The translations under genes and the position numbers were made by a program. Positions 35,272-45,028 of a stretch of DNA of 64,000 bases are shown piece after piece; position 1 is the stretch's first letter, and every line of letters starts with the position of its first letter. Under the pieces are notes generated by a model. It made no database searches. It was not told the origin of the DNA and saw only the letters and a program-made list of their open reading frames with translations. This DNA comes from Platycarya strobilacea (lineage: Eukaryota; Streptophyta; Magnoliopsida; Fagales; Juglandaceae): contig CM072546.1 in assembly GCA_036898215.1 (NCBI GenBank), forward strand, positions 20,483,877-20,547,876, given 5' to 3'.

Positions 35272-36228
35272 GATGTGTAAATCTTGTATAGTCTATTGAA
35301 AAAAAAAAAGTAAACTCCAGAATAAAAATTTATTATCAACACATTGGGGACCTGTTATTTTCAAAGGGACTGCAAGTTGCACACTCTAAACTTACACAAA
35401 TTATTTTCCTAAATCTTTTAGACCATGATAAATAGCTACAAGTAAAATATTCCGAGTTCATACGAAGAGTATTCATATTGCCAAAAACAAAACAAAAAAG
35501 GGGTCGACTTTCTTTAATTCGAAATGATCCCAAAATTAGTTACTTTAGCTACTTCCAATAAATGATATTTAGACATATACCTCCAATGAATCTGTCTTTG
35601 CGCAAATAATAGTATCTGCATGATCACTGGGGTAAGAACCACATACCTATATGTAGATGTTTGCTTCTTTTCTTCCGGCTGCATGAGCCTACCTTCAACT
35701 CCAATTTTTCTTGAACGTCAATAATTTGCATGTTAAAGCAGAAAGTTTAGGATTAAGATAATTAATTAGCCGCACAGCAGCTTGCCATGGCTTTAGGGAC
35801 GTCAGATAATCAACTTGAAGTGCTGAAGTCTGCGGCGAGCAAAAAGGGTGGCAAGGTGAATAAACTCCCTCCCGTTAGAGGTGGTGTGAAGCGCCAGATG
35901 TTAGCTTCTTTTATCCAGAAGATAAAGATCATTCTTCTTTGCAAATGCCCGGCCAGTGATAAGTAGTTACTTCTTCTTCTTCGATGATTCGATCTGCTAC
36001 TCTGTACGTGCCCGGAGTACCACATATATTAACTTCTGTTTAGATTTGTTGAGATAAAGCTTTTTCTTTTCTCTCTTTTTGTAGGAGCTAGCAGGACACC
36101 ATGGATGCATGGAAATAAAATAATATAGCATAATCTTGTATGTTTGCATTTTAAGGATTACCTAGTGCGATCGAAGTCATGTGCTCGCGCGCTTTATGTT
36201 GTTTCAAGTAATATAATTATATGGTTCA
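35272..36228. other. Low-repeat host-like stretch around the small ORF
   Basis: No other gene is seen. CTTCTTCTTCTTC and TTTTTCTTTTCTCTCTTTTT pyrimidine runs downstream of the small ORF could be leader or intron-type sequence of a longer gene. Confidence 0.35.
35787..35966 (+). CDS. Possible small host protein, 59 residues, KLPPVRG motif
   Basis: ATG in good context (CTTGCCATGGCT) opens 59 codons to TAG. The product is basic: a lysine-rich first third (KSAASKKGGKVNK), the motif LPPVRGGVKRQM, a hydrophobic amphipathic stretch (FIQKIKIILL) and a CKC tail. Short plant proteins with an LPP(R/V)RG..K motif followed by a hydrophobic helix come to mind, but I cannot name a family. It lies in the only longer stretch of the window without transposon signatures. 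It could be a chance frame. Confidence 0.4.
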   Translation: MALGTSDNQLEVLKSAASKKGGKVNKLPPVRGGVKRQMLASFIQKIKIILLCKCPASDK

Positions 36229-37060
36229 GTATAATATATTGCAGCTTGATATATCGATGTTGAATATATATTGTATTACAGCTTTCGGTCATGTTGTTTG
36301 AACATAAAACATGAATTTCAAACTCCCTTGTTCCAAAATATATGGGCATATGGCAAAATTAAAGAAGAATGCCGTACGTTCGAATATATGAATTCTCATG
36401 CATGATGGCTTTATTGTTAAATATTACAAAACGATTTTAATGAACTACTGTTTTGCGTGGTGGAGATGGATACCGCCTGGACTAAGTACTACATATTCGA
36501 TCTAGGCCGTTACTGGAGTTAAGTAATGAATTAATTAGGTAATTAATTCTAGTTCCAATGTTCACGGCCTGATAGTACTGCATGATGATCAGCAAAAACT
36601 AGCAATCAAACAAAGGTACTTATATATATATATGGATACTGTGCTTATACGTAGATATATACCCGTAACCCGCCCGCCCCAGGTAGCTAGGAAGTTAAGC
36701 CGATCGAGCAGCAGGGCGTTACGCGTACATGACGGAACGCTCTACCTGCGTAAGAATATCATGTTGTAGTACTCCATCATATTCTTGAGCATATCCAGTT
36801 TTGATTAGATGATCATGATCTTCGCTCTCGATCAATTTCCCAGTTTGCATGTCTCAATGAAAAATATTAATGACCATATATATATCGTACCGATACTAGC
36901 TAGATAGCTCTCCATATACATAAATTATTATATATCACTCCTCCGATCCTAAAGTAATTGCAAACGATTTCATTAAGAATGAGTACCTCCGGGCTCCCAT
37001 TTAGGCCGAAAAGTTAATATTCTTGATCAGCGGCAGATAGAAAATTTGCAAAGGCGATTG

Positions 37061-37066
<6 letters not shown>
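36229..37066. repeat. Duplicated host segment, copy B
   Basis: Collinear with 7807-8360 over its length, with an additional block at 36487-36757. Differences are scattered substitutions and small indels, so the duplication is not recent. Confidence 0.8.

Positions 37067-37122
<56 letters not shown>
37061..37122. repeat. Compound microsatellite (AT)n(GA)n
   Basis: 13 AT units followed by 18 AG/GA units at the right edge of duplicated copy B. Copy A has only a short interrupted AT tract at the same place. Confidence 0.95.
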
Positions 37123-37126
<4 letters not shown>

Positions 37127-37452
37127 ACTCTTATACACCATATAGCGTTTCTCTTACTTTTATCTGATTATGTAAGTGTGGCACATTTATTGTCATTAAT
37201 GGATGATAAAAAATCATTCAATAAAAAATCATCTAATAATAATAAATATACTATAGATAAAAATAGAATGGTAGTTATGTAATATATAAAATTTTCGATG
37301 TATATAATATGCATGGAAGTAATTATTCCGGATTAAATTAATATCACACCTCAAAGTTTCGTTCCATTGACTAGCTAGCTAACTTATGTAAAATTAAATT
37401 TTTGCGCGGACTATCGGCTTGGAAGGAAACAAACTGCGAGGATTTTAATTTT
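37123..37452. other. AT-rich non-coding DNA
   Basis: No gene or repeat recognised up to the target site GTCTA (37453-37457) of the following element. Confidence 0.5.
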
Positions 37453-37457
37453 GTCTA

Positions 37458-38263
37458 TGTGAGAGGAGTTCTACCTTAGAAAGATTGGGCTTCGGGCCCA
37501 ATCTTATAAAAAGGGGTCCGATAGGAAAGGAAGACTCGGACTCATGGGGGGTCTCGCCCCGAAAGACCATGCGATAGGCTACCAGCATGGTAGGCAAGTC
37601 TGGAGAGACCGGGCAAGAGGTTTCCAGTATGAAAGACTACCAGTACTGGATTACCAGTACTAAAGATCAATAAATGATCAGAATTGACTCAGAAGAAAGT
37701 AGGCACGCCCACTCCACATTTAATGCGAAGTGTCTGCCACAGATACACTACAATTAATGTGGATACCTGTTACGGTCATGCAACATTAAATGCTAAATCT
37801 TACATATGCATCTGAAACCCCTGGCAAGCCAATCCCAGACGAGATCCCCCTCACCGCATTAAAGGTGGGTTAGGATCCTAGGCATGCCCCTATGGTAAAA
37901 TGCGGGCTACACGGTACGGAAGGAAGGTAACTCACTAAGTCATAATCAAGATAGCAGGAAGATCCACTCAAACATAGCAAAAGGAATGATGGTCTGACAA
38001 ATTGGAAAGATGACCACCATGTCACTCGAGCGGCATGCCTAGGGCACACCAAACCCTATAAATAGCTGGAAGTTCCACAGTTCAAAGGTTAATCCATCTA
38101 TCCTTATTCTCTACTCTGGAACTTCCAAATTTCCTTTATAATCTTACTGACTTAGGCATCAAAGTGGTCTCAAAGCATCACAACCCACTCATCATTTCTT
38201 TGTGCAGACACAGATTGTTTGGACATCGCTGAGTAGCCTAGGTAGTGGAACACGACATCAACA
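37458..38263 (+). repeat. 5' LTR of the Tat-type non-autonomous element
   Basis: TGTGAGAGGAG..CATCAACA, 806 bp; TATAAATAG at 38057-38065. It carries about 30 bp (an extra CCAGTACTGGATTACCAGTA-type stretch near 37640) not in the other LTR. Confidence 0.88.
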
Positions 38264-38264
38264 A

Positions 38265-38281
38265 TGGCGCCGTCTATGGGA
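38265..38281 (+). other. Primer-binding site of the Tat-type non-autonomous element
   Basis: TGGCGCCGTCTATGGGA one base after the LTR, the same type as at 7387-7404. Confidence 0.75.
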
Positions 38282-38443
38282 TACTAAGGGTACATTAGAA
38301 GATTAAGGAAGGCGAGGAAAAAAGGAGACAACACGGATAAAAATAGAAAGCAAGCATTTCATTAATGAAGAGACATTACAATTGAAGACCATTACCAAAA
38401 ATTAAAAAAAAAAGAAAAAGAAAATAGAAAACAGGGAGGATCA

Positions 38444-40534
38444 TCACTCGGGAGGCGGGAGTTCACGAGGGTCATGAGCTTTGAAAGGAGGATAACCCAG
38501 GGTCTCGTTCTTCTCAGTAAAAGACCTGGAAATAGAGTCGGGAGTGAGATCATGGGGATCCATACCCTGTAGGTTGAAGGAAGGATCGCCCAAGACCTCC
38601 TCCCTCAACCTTCTCAAACCCTCTGTATAGCCGTAACCCCATGCCGAGATGTTAATAGCATAGGATTTGACTACTTAGGGCCTGAGAGCCTCCAACTAAG
38701 AGTTAGCCTAGCCCAAGGCAGCCTAAGTGTCGTTTAACTCAACATCAAGAGTCTTGTGCCTTTGGTCAGTCACCTTCAAATTGATCCAGAAGGTCTTGAG
38801 CTTAGCCTCCCGGGAGACTCACTCTTACTAAGAGACCTCCAAGTTGGCCCGCAGGGATTTGACCTCCTAAGCAGACATGGCAAGCTCATCTTCACGAGCG
38901 GTGAGCTCCTTCTCAGCAAGCTATTGACCGCAAATAGCTTCATCCTGGGCAGCCTCCACCAGAATAGTGTAGCATTGCTTTTCACCAGAATAGTGTTCCT
39001 AGCCTCCAGGGCAGCCTTTTCATCCTTGAGGGTCGCCTTCTCAGCCTTTAGGCCAGCCTTTTCCCCCACCAAGGTCTCATTTTCCTCAGATAGCTTGACA
39101 GCAATCTTTCCTAGGTCCTTATCCTTCTTCTTTAGGTCTTTGTGCATCTTCTTAGCCTTCTTCAACAAAAAGAGACTGAAGCAGCATGCGGAGCTAACCT
39201 AATTGTACTCAATGAGGTTGGCCATCTTAGAATCGACTGCCTTTACAATTTGGTTGGTGACCTGTGCATAGCAAATAAGTTAAAAAAAAAAGAAAAAAGA
39301 AAAGAAAAAGGGGGACGGAGGAAGAGGCAAGCAGAAGGAAATGGAGGACTCACCTGAATAGGGATTACAATCTCGCCCTCCAGTGAGCAGCGGACTGGGC
39401 CTCAACGACCAGCTTTCTTCCTTCTTCACTGATCACCAACCTAATATCATCCCCGCCTCGCTGAGTCTGGGAGGTCGGGGTCAAACTGGGATTTGGGAAG
39501 GTGGGTTTGGACCTTGGTTGCACCCCCAGGAGAAGTAGAGTCCTCAAGGTCATGGCAGGCTTTGGATCACCTCTCGAGAGATTTGTGGCGAAAGGCAGCT
39601 CGCTTATGAGGGTGGACTAGCAGGCTTGATGTATTAGCCCATGGCACCCCCAGGACATTCTAGCACTCAGCCTAGCCTTGCCTTGGCTCAACTAGGTACA
39701 CTAGAATTTTTTCCTCGGTCAGCAGCATGTCCGAGTTGAGACAGTGGGAGTAGCAGTGCGCCCAGGCGAGGACTGTCGCATGTCGAGCGCATTCCTTAGG
39801 GTTGAGATGGATGTCTAGGAGGGTGTGGGCGAGAGCTCCCCCCAATGGGCCTGTATCGAAAACTTCCCTTGGACTTCGTCCTCAGGGAATCGCCAACCTT
39901 TCCTTGAGGCATAGAAGAGTCTCTTCTCGTAGTTCTTGGCGTGGAAGTGCCGACTTGCTAAGGTGCAAAACTTCTCTTGGCCGTCCTTGGCTTGGAAGCC
40001 GATCTAGTTTTCCAACTGCTGAATAATGCAATATAAAGACAGAAATTCTTAAACTGTCAGATCGGGATAGACATTATCCGACTTAAGAAGGGAGATGCAA
40101 AAGACCACACAGCTAGCCAGTAGCAGGCGCCAGGCATTCTGAAGTAATTGGGCATACGCTAACCCCAAATAGTGAAGAACCTCCCGCACCAGGCGGATCA
40201 ACCGGAGGTGAAGACCATTGTCAAAGATGTGCTTGTATAGCATAGCGTGCTCAGCCTTTCCCTCAACATCATAGGGGAAGCCCAGAACAGGCTCCAGCAC
40301 GACGGAAGAGGGAATTTGGTGGAGGTAGTGAAGCTCTTGGATAGCACTTGCCAGAATGCCTGTTATCCAAATATGCCCAACAAAAGGAGAAGAAGTGGAG
40401 GCTGCTATTGTTGATAGAAACATAGAAGAAACAGGAAAGAAATGGGGTTTAGAGAGGTGGAGAAAGAAACGAACGAGGAAGAAGAAAGGCAGAGTAACGG
40501 GGCAGAGTGAGGAAATGATCCTGAAGGAACCCAC
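38444..40534 (-). pseudogene. Antisense gene: gypsy-type putative transposase-like domain plus coiled coil
   Basis: On the strand opposite to the element. The 5' part (40534-40049) contains VVLEPVLGFPYDVEG and GLHLRLIRLVREVLHYLGLA..QNAWRLLLA, resembling the domain annotated as transposase (putative) gypsy type (PF04195), common in antisense ORFs of Tat elements. After two in-frame stops (near 40047 and 40001) it goes on with FQAKDGQEKFCTLASRHF and GWRFPEDEV. An intron with canonical borders lies at 39262-39353. A coiled coil follows (39168-38960: LSEENETLVGEKAGLKAEKA), then frame changes, then a well-kept C terminus (WGYGYTEGLRRLREEVLGDP, ending PPPE, TGA at 38444-38446). Full length would be roughly 650-690 residues. 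Function unknown. Confidence 0.7.
39262..39353 (-). other. Intron in the antisense gene
   Basis: On the minus strand the donor is TTCAG|GTGAGTCC and the acceptor TTTGCTATGCACAG|GTCACC, with a 30-nt pyrimidine-rich tract before the acceptor. Length 92 bp, typical of plant introns. Flanking codons join as IPIQ and VTNQIVKAVDSKM. Confidence 0.6.
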
Positions 40535-41150
40535 CCCATTTTTATACTCAAAGGGAAATTAATGCCTGCGAGAAACAAAGCGACATAACGGCCCATGAAA
40601 TAATTAGTGACCGTTAGGAAGGCAAGGCGACAGGCGTGTGACTAGTATGGGCTAATGGGAACCAAGGAGCGTGGGCAAGAAAGGTAATAATGGCTTAGGA
40701 CATCGGGACCACGCACCAATCAGAACCCAACGATGTGGAGCGTTTAGTCGGGAAGTCGAAAGGACATACATGCGCATACTGCACAATAATGGCCAGCTAT
40801 CAATTCAATCGTCTAGAAGATTGAGTGCTCAGTCAGGAGGCTGAAGGGACGTGCATGTGTAGATTGTGTAGTGATGGCCAGTTATCAAATCAACCATCGA
40901 GAAGATTGAGTGTACAGTTGGGAAGTCCAAAGAACATGCACACACGACTGTGCATTAAAGCCACCATCCGCCCACGGTAATTTAAACGATGGGCAGGAAG
41001 ACCAAGTGTCCAGCAACCCAGTCAATGGCGGTCTCAAATCGTGGGAGTCCATGTTGGGCTAAGCGGGCGACCGAGTCGATCACCCGACGAGCAAGATAAA
41101 GATTGGGATAATTCTCACTATGGTCTTTTCAATAAAAATTTGCGGGGTAC

Positions 41151-41926
41151 TATGAGGGGAGGCCCACCTGTGGAAGATTGGGCCTCAGGTCCAATCTTAT
41201 GAAAAGGGGCCCGATAGGAAAGGAATGCCCAAACTCATAGAGGCCTCATCCTGAGAGACCGGGCGACAAGCTACCAACATGGGAGGCAAGTCCCGAGAGA
41301 TCAGGTGAGAGGCTACCAGTACAGAAAATCAAACAATGATCAAAATTGAGTCAGAGGAAAGTAGGCACGCCCACTTCGCATTTAATGAGGCATATCTGCC
41401 AAAGACCCACTACATTTAATGCTGATACTTGTTACGGCCACGCCACATTAAATGCTAAACCTTGCAAAGAAATCTGAAGCCCCTGGCATGCTTATCCCAG
41501 ACAAGGTCTCCCTCACCACATTAAAGGTGGATCAAGAGCCTAGGCATGCCCCTATGGTAGAATGGGGGCTGACATGGTACAAAAGAAGGGACAACTCGTT
41601 GGGATAAAATCAAGATGGCAAGAAGATCCACTCGAACGTAGCAAAGGTATTGATGGTCTAATAGATTGGAAGGACGACCACCATGCTGCTCGGGCGGCAT
41701 GCCCAGGCACACCAAATCCTATAAATAGCTCAAAGTTCCACAGCCCAAAGGTTAATCCATCTATCCCTATTCTCTACTCTGATACTTCCGAATTCCCTTT
41801 ATAATTTTACTAACTTAGGCATCGGAGTGGTCTTAGGGCGTCACAACCCACTCAACATTTCCTTGTGCAGACGCGAATTGTTTGGACGTCGCCAAGTAGC
41901 CCAGGCCACAAAATACGACATCAACA
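41151..41926 (+). repeat. 3' LTR of the Tat-type non-autonomous element
   Basis: TATGAGGGGAGG..CATCAACA, 776 bp; the first dinucleotide TG is mutated to TA. TATAAATAG at 41720-41728. It is collinear with the 5' LTR but clearly diverged. Confidence 0.88.
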
Positions 41927-41931
41927 GTCTG

Positions 41932-42487
41932 TATATTTTCGGCTAATAAATATTTCCAATCCTAAAGTCAAAGTTTTCCAAAATGAGTCATCTTGTGTCA
42001 CAATATTCTTACAATATCAGAAAATATATGTGGAGATATTAATGGAGCATGAACGGAGCAATCAAAAAACCTGCGCCAGGTTCTCCATCACTTTGTTCAT
42101 GCATGACCTACAGTCAAAATTTCAAATTCGATTGAAGGATGATCTTGATATCTCATTGTTTTGAACAATTCTAGTGTTTGTACGTACTTACATTTTAAAT
42201 TGAGGGCTGCTAGGTACAGTCCTTAGAGGGGCTTCCTGTGCACTCCTTGACTTGTCTTTTTGTCCAAATCAGATTATATCAAATGACAAAAATGCCATAC
42301 TTCTTGAATACTCAAAAATTGAATATAGCACGCACTAGACCCATTTTTTATTTGTTTTGCCGCTGCCCAGTTTTTCCTCACCATGCCGTTTGAAATCCGA
42401 CGTCACTCCCCATCATCAACGTCGTGGTCAGCTGCTATCATTGTCGATGTTGTGGTTATCTTTTCCTTGCGATGTAATTCTATCAAT
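41932..42487. other. Non-coding DNA between elements
   Basis: No gene recognised. GGGCTGCTAGGTACAGTCC at about 42204 followed by AATGACAAAAATGCC resembles edges of plant DNA transposons I have seen, but no partner end was found. E2 is inserted at the right end (target GATGC). Confidence 0.4.
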
Positions 42488-42492
42488 GATGC

Positions 42493-43959
42493 TGTTGCCC
42501 AGATGACTAACACAAGAGGGGGGGTGAATTGAGTTGTATTTAAAAAATAACAATTATAAATCAAATATATAATATAAAATATAAATAAAATATGAAACAA
42601 TAATAAATATAAAGAGTAAGGGTAAGAGAGAAGCAAACTCAGTATGTTAACGAGGTTCGGCCCCACTGCCTACGTCCTCGCCTCAAGCTACCTCTTGAGG
42701 ATCCCCAAATCCACTATCCAATCTCCTTTAGGTGGAGATAGAAACCTATTACACCTTTGAGCAGCACCGCTCCAAAGAATCCGTGTAGAACACCCTCTAC
42801 ACTTCCAATCACCTCACACTTGGTGATTTAACTATTCCACGTGTAGAACACCTTCTACACTTCCAATCACCTTACACTTGGTGATTTAACTATTCCCGTG
42901 TAGAACACCTTCTACACACACAAGGGTTATACACACCCTTTTACAAATACAAGAATTGATAGTAGGTAGACTATCAAAATACACTCCTCAATGAGTGAGA
43001 TAGAAACAATACAGCGCAACCTATATCTCTCTCAACAAGAACAAGAATTAAGACTCAAAACTTTAGAAAAGAGAGAATGAGAGTTTTGAAGAAATGATGC
43101 AAAACTTAGCAATAGATGTGTAAGCTCTTGTTATGATTTTTGCAAAACTCAAGTGAGCTATTTATAGGTAAATGAGTCTTCAATTTCAAATTTGAAAAGA
43201 TTCCCATGTCAAATAAGAGCACTATTCACTTTTCAAAAAATTCAAATAAAAACATTTCCTTTTTGCATTTGTCAAAGACAACTCCATTCATTTTTCAAAG
43301 AAATCAAACCTAATCTTTTGCTTTTCATACAAGACAAAATGAGCATGATTTATTTTTCAAACCAAATCATCTTCTTTTTGCATATGTCAAAAAAACACAC
43401 AATCACCCTTTAAGATTTTCAAACAAATCATCTATCTTTTATATTTGTCAAAAAAACACACAACCACCCTTTAAGATTCTCAAACAAAATCATCTACCTT
43501 TTGCATTAGTCAAAAAAACACACCACCTCCCTTCAAGACTTTCAAACAAAATATGCACATGTCAAATATGATAATCAATCATCTTATAAAATCAAGTTTT
43601 TATAAAAAAATATAATTTTCAAAATTATTTTGTTTGATGGTGTTATGCACATGTGAAAAACATAATTTTCAAAACTAAGACATTTAAAAATGTCTTGCAT
43701 ATGTGGAAAAAGTAATTTGATGTTTTATGAGAAAAAAGAGTAATTTGGAGCCTTAATCCAATTTCTAATTTTATCAAGAGATGTACAAAAATAATCTATG
43801 AGCTTCATTTGTAGACTTGATATCTTTCTTGCTCATGCTTGATTTCTTGATGTGTTTAGCTCCCTTCATGCATAGACAACTTGAGCTTGAGTTTTCAATA
43901 TTATTTGTTATCATCAAAATTTATACGTAAATACGAGACTTGAAACCTTGGGTTCAACA
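42493..43959 (-). repeat. 3' LTR of E2
   Basis: TGTTGCCCAGATG..GGTTCAACA in plus orientation, 1467 bp. TATA box on the minus strand at 43157-43166; hairpin array at 42783-42915. The U3 part differs clearly from E1, whereas the part downstream of the TATA box is close to identical. Confidence 0.95.
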
Positions 43960-43977
43960 ATCTCCCCCTTTTTGATG
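43960..43977 (-). other. Polypurine tract of E2
   Basis: On the minus strand CATCAAAAAGGGGGAGAT abuts the 3' LTR. Two further tracts of the same style lie upstream (44024-44032, 44112-44127), as in E1. Confidence 0.8.
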
Positions 43978-44219
43978 ATGACAAATACTTAGTAGAAATC
44001 TGTGACCTGCAGTAATACTTAAGCTCCCCCTGAAAATATGCGTTAGTATTTCAAGAAAAATATAAACATGATTCTAGCATATATAACAGGGTAGTATAAT
44101 ACTAGTATAAGACTTCTCCCCCTTTTGGTATCATTAAAAAGGAATCATAATTAGATCAATAAGATATATTCCTGCAATAACCAATAGATAAATAAAACGC
44201 TGCGTTAGTAGAGACTGTA

Positions 44220-44395
44220 GAGAATTCGGTGCGTAGCCACACGTGTTCGACAAAACTTGCAAAGGCTGGAGGCCTAGTTCCGGTAATTCGGTGCGGAAGG
44301 AGATTTTGTAAAGAGCTGAATAATTGAAACCACCCGTACCCGACAAAACCTGCAAAAGTTGGAGGTGTAGCTCTAGCAATTCGGTGCAAAGATTT
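44220..44395. repeat. Two units of the 62-bp-type repeat in E2
   Basis: CGACAAAACTTGCAAAGGCTGG and CGACAAAACCTGCAAAAGTTGG units, each followed by a CTAG..AATTCGGTGC part, correspond to the repeats at 23540-23900 in E1. Confidence 0.7.
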
Positions 44396-44467
44396 GATCC
44401 GCTTGATGTTGCTGAAAAATGAGATATGATCATGATTTGTAAGTTTGTCTTGTTCTTATTTCTGTTT

Positions 44468-44475
44468 CTATAAGA
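44468..44475 (+). promoter_or_regulatory. TATA-like box upstream of the E2 antisense ORF
   Basis: CTATAAGA, 85-92 bp before the ATG at 44560, matching CTATAAAATC in E1. The sequence upstream (TTGTCTTGTTCTTATTTCTG) also resembles the E1 counterpart (TTGTCTTATTCTTTATGC). Confidence 0.5.
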
Positions 44476-44559
44476 GCAATCCTTAGCTTTATCTATTTCG
44501 CATCAAGCTTTCTTCTCATCTTTGCAATTTGCTTGCATTCTCATTTTACAATTTTTTCA

Positions 44560-45000
44560 ATGGCTCGTAGAATTCCCTTCAGTGCTTCTCTTGATCAAGA
44601 TTTGAGGTATCCTTCACCTCAGTCTCAATCTATTTCTGCATCTATCGTGGGTGCCATGAAGCAAAAAGAGACTGATTTAGCTAATAAATCAGATCATGAT
44701 GCCATTTACGAGCTTGTGGGTCTCGGAACTCGATACTCATCATCTATCGTTGCGTTTTCTGCTCGGTTGCAGTCCAAAACTCGCGAAATTGAGAAGCTTA
44801 ACGAGACTGTATCTGTACTTCAACGACTTGTTTATGAGTCAAACAAAAAAATAGTAGAATTAAAGCAACAGAATAAGGATTTGAAATCCTTGCTTACCTC
44901 TTCATTTCGATTGCCTAATCCTTTAGATAAGGATGGCATGATGATTTATGAGGAGCAAATGCATTTGAATGATGAGGCTAAACGTCTCAAGTTTCTGTAG
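44560..45000 (+). CDS. E2 antisense ORF: coiled-coil protein of unknown function, intact
   Basis: 146 codons on the strand opposite to gag and pol. The start at 44560 (MARRIPF) is chosen because it aligns with MAHSS in E1 and shares TTTTCAATGGCTC-type context; an in-frame ATG nine codons upstream also exists. The central part (AFSARLQSKTREIEKLNETV, LKQQNKDLKSLL) has heptad-like spacing typical of a coiled coil. LGTRYSSSIVAFS is the best-conserved run. The stop is 28 bp from the stop of pol, tail to tail. No signal peptide or membrane segment is apparent. I do not recognise a family; chance origin is unlikely because E1 keeps frame, length and both ends despite about 40% residue change. Confidence 0.72.
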   Translation: MARRIPFSASLDQDLRYPSPQSQSISASIVGAMKQKETDLANKSDHDAIYELVGLGTRYSSSIVAFSARLQSKTREIEKLNETVSVLQRLVYESNKKIVELKQQNKDLKSLLTSSFRLPNPLDKDGMMIYEEQMHLNDEAKRLKFL

Positions 45001-45028
45001 GTCATTTAAGATAATGAAATAAAAGTAT

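Larger units (their letters stand above)
37458..41926 (+). mobile_element. Non-autonomous Tat-type LTR element carrying an antisense gene
   Basis: LTRs at 37458-38263 and 41151-41926 flank a 2.9-kb interior. Target repeats are GTCTA (37453-37457) and GTCTG (41927-41931), one mismatch. The primer-binding site TGGCGCCGTCTATGGGA (38265-38281) and a purine tract (TTTGCGGGGTAC at 41139-41150) fix the plus orientation. No gag or pol motif is found in the interior. Its coding content is a broken gene on the minus strand (38444-40534). Confidence 0.88.

Noticed and set aside
36646..36740. GC-rich stretch as a tRNA gene
   Set aside because: No cloverleaf with A and B box promoters could be laid out.
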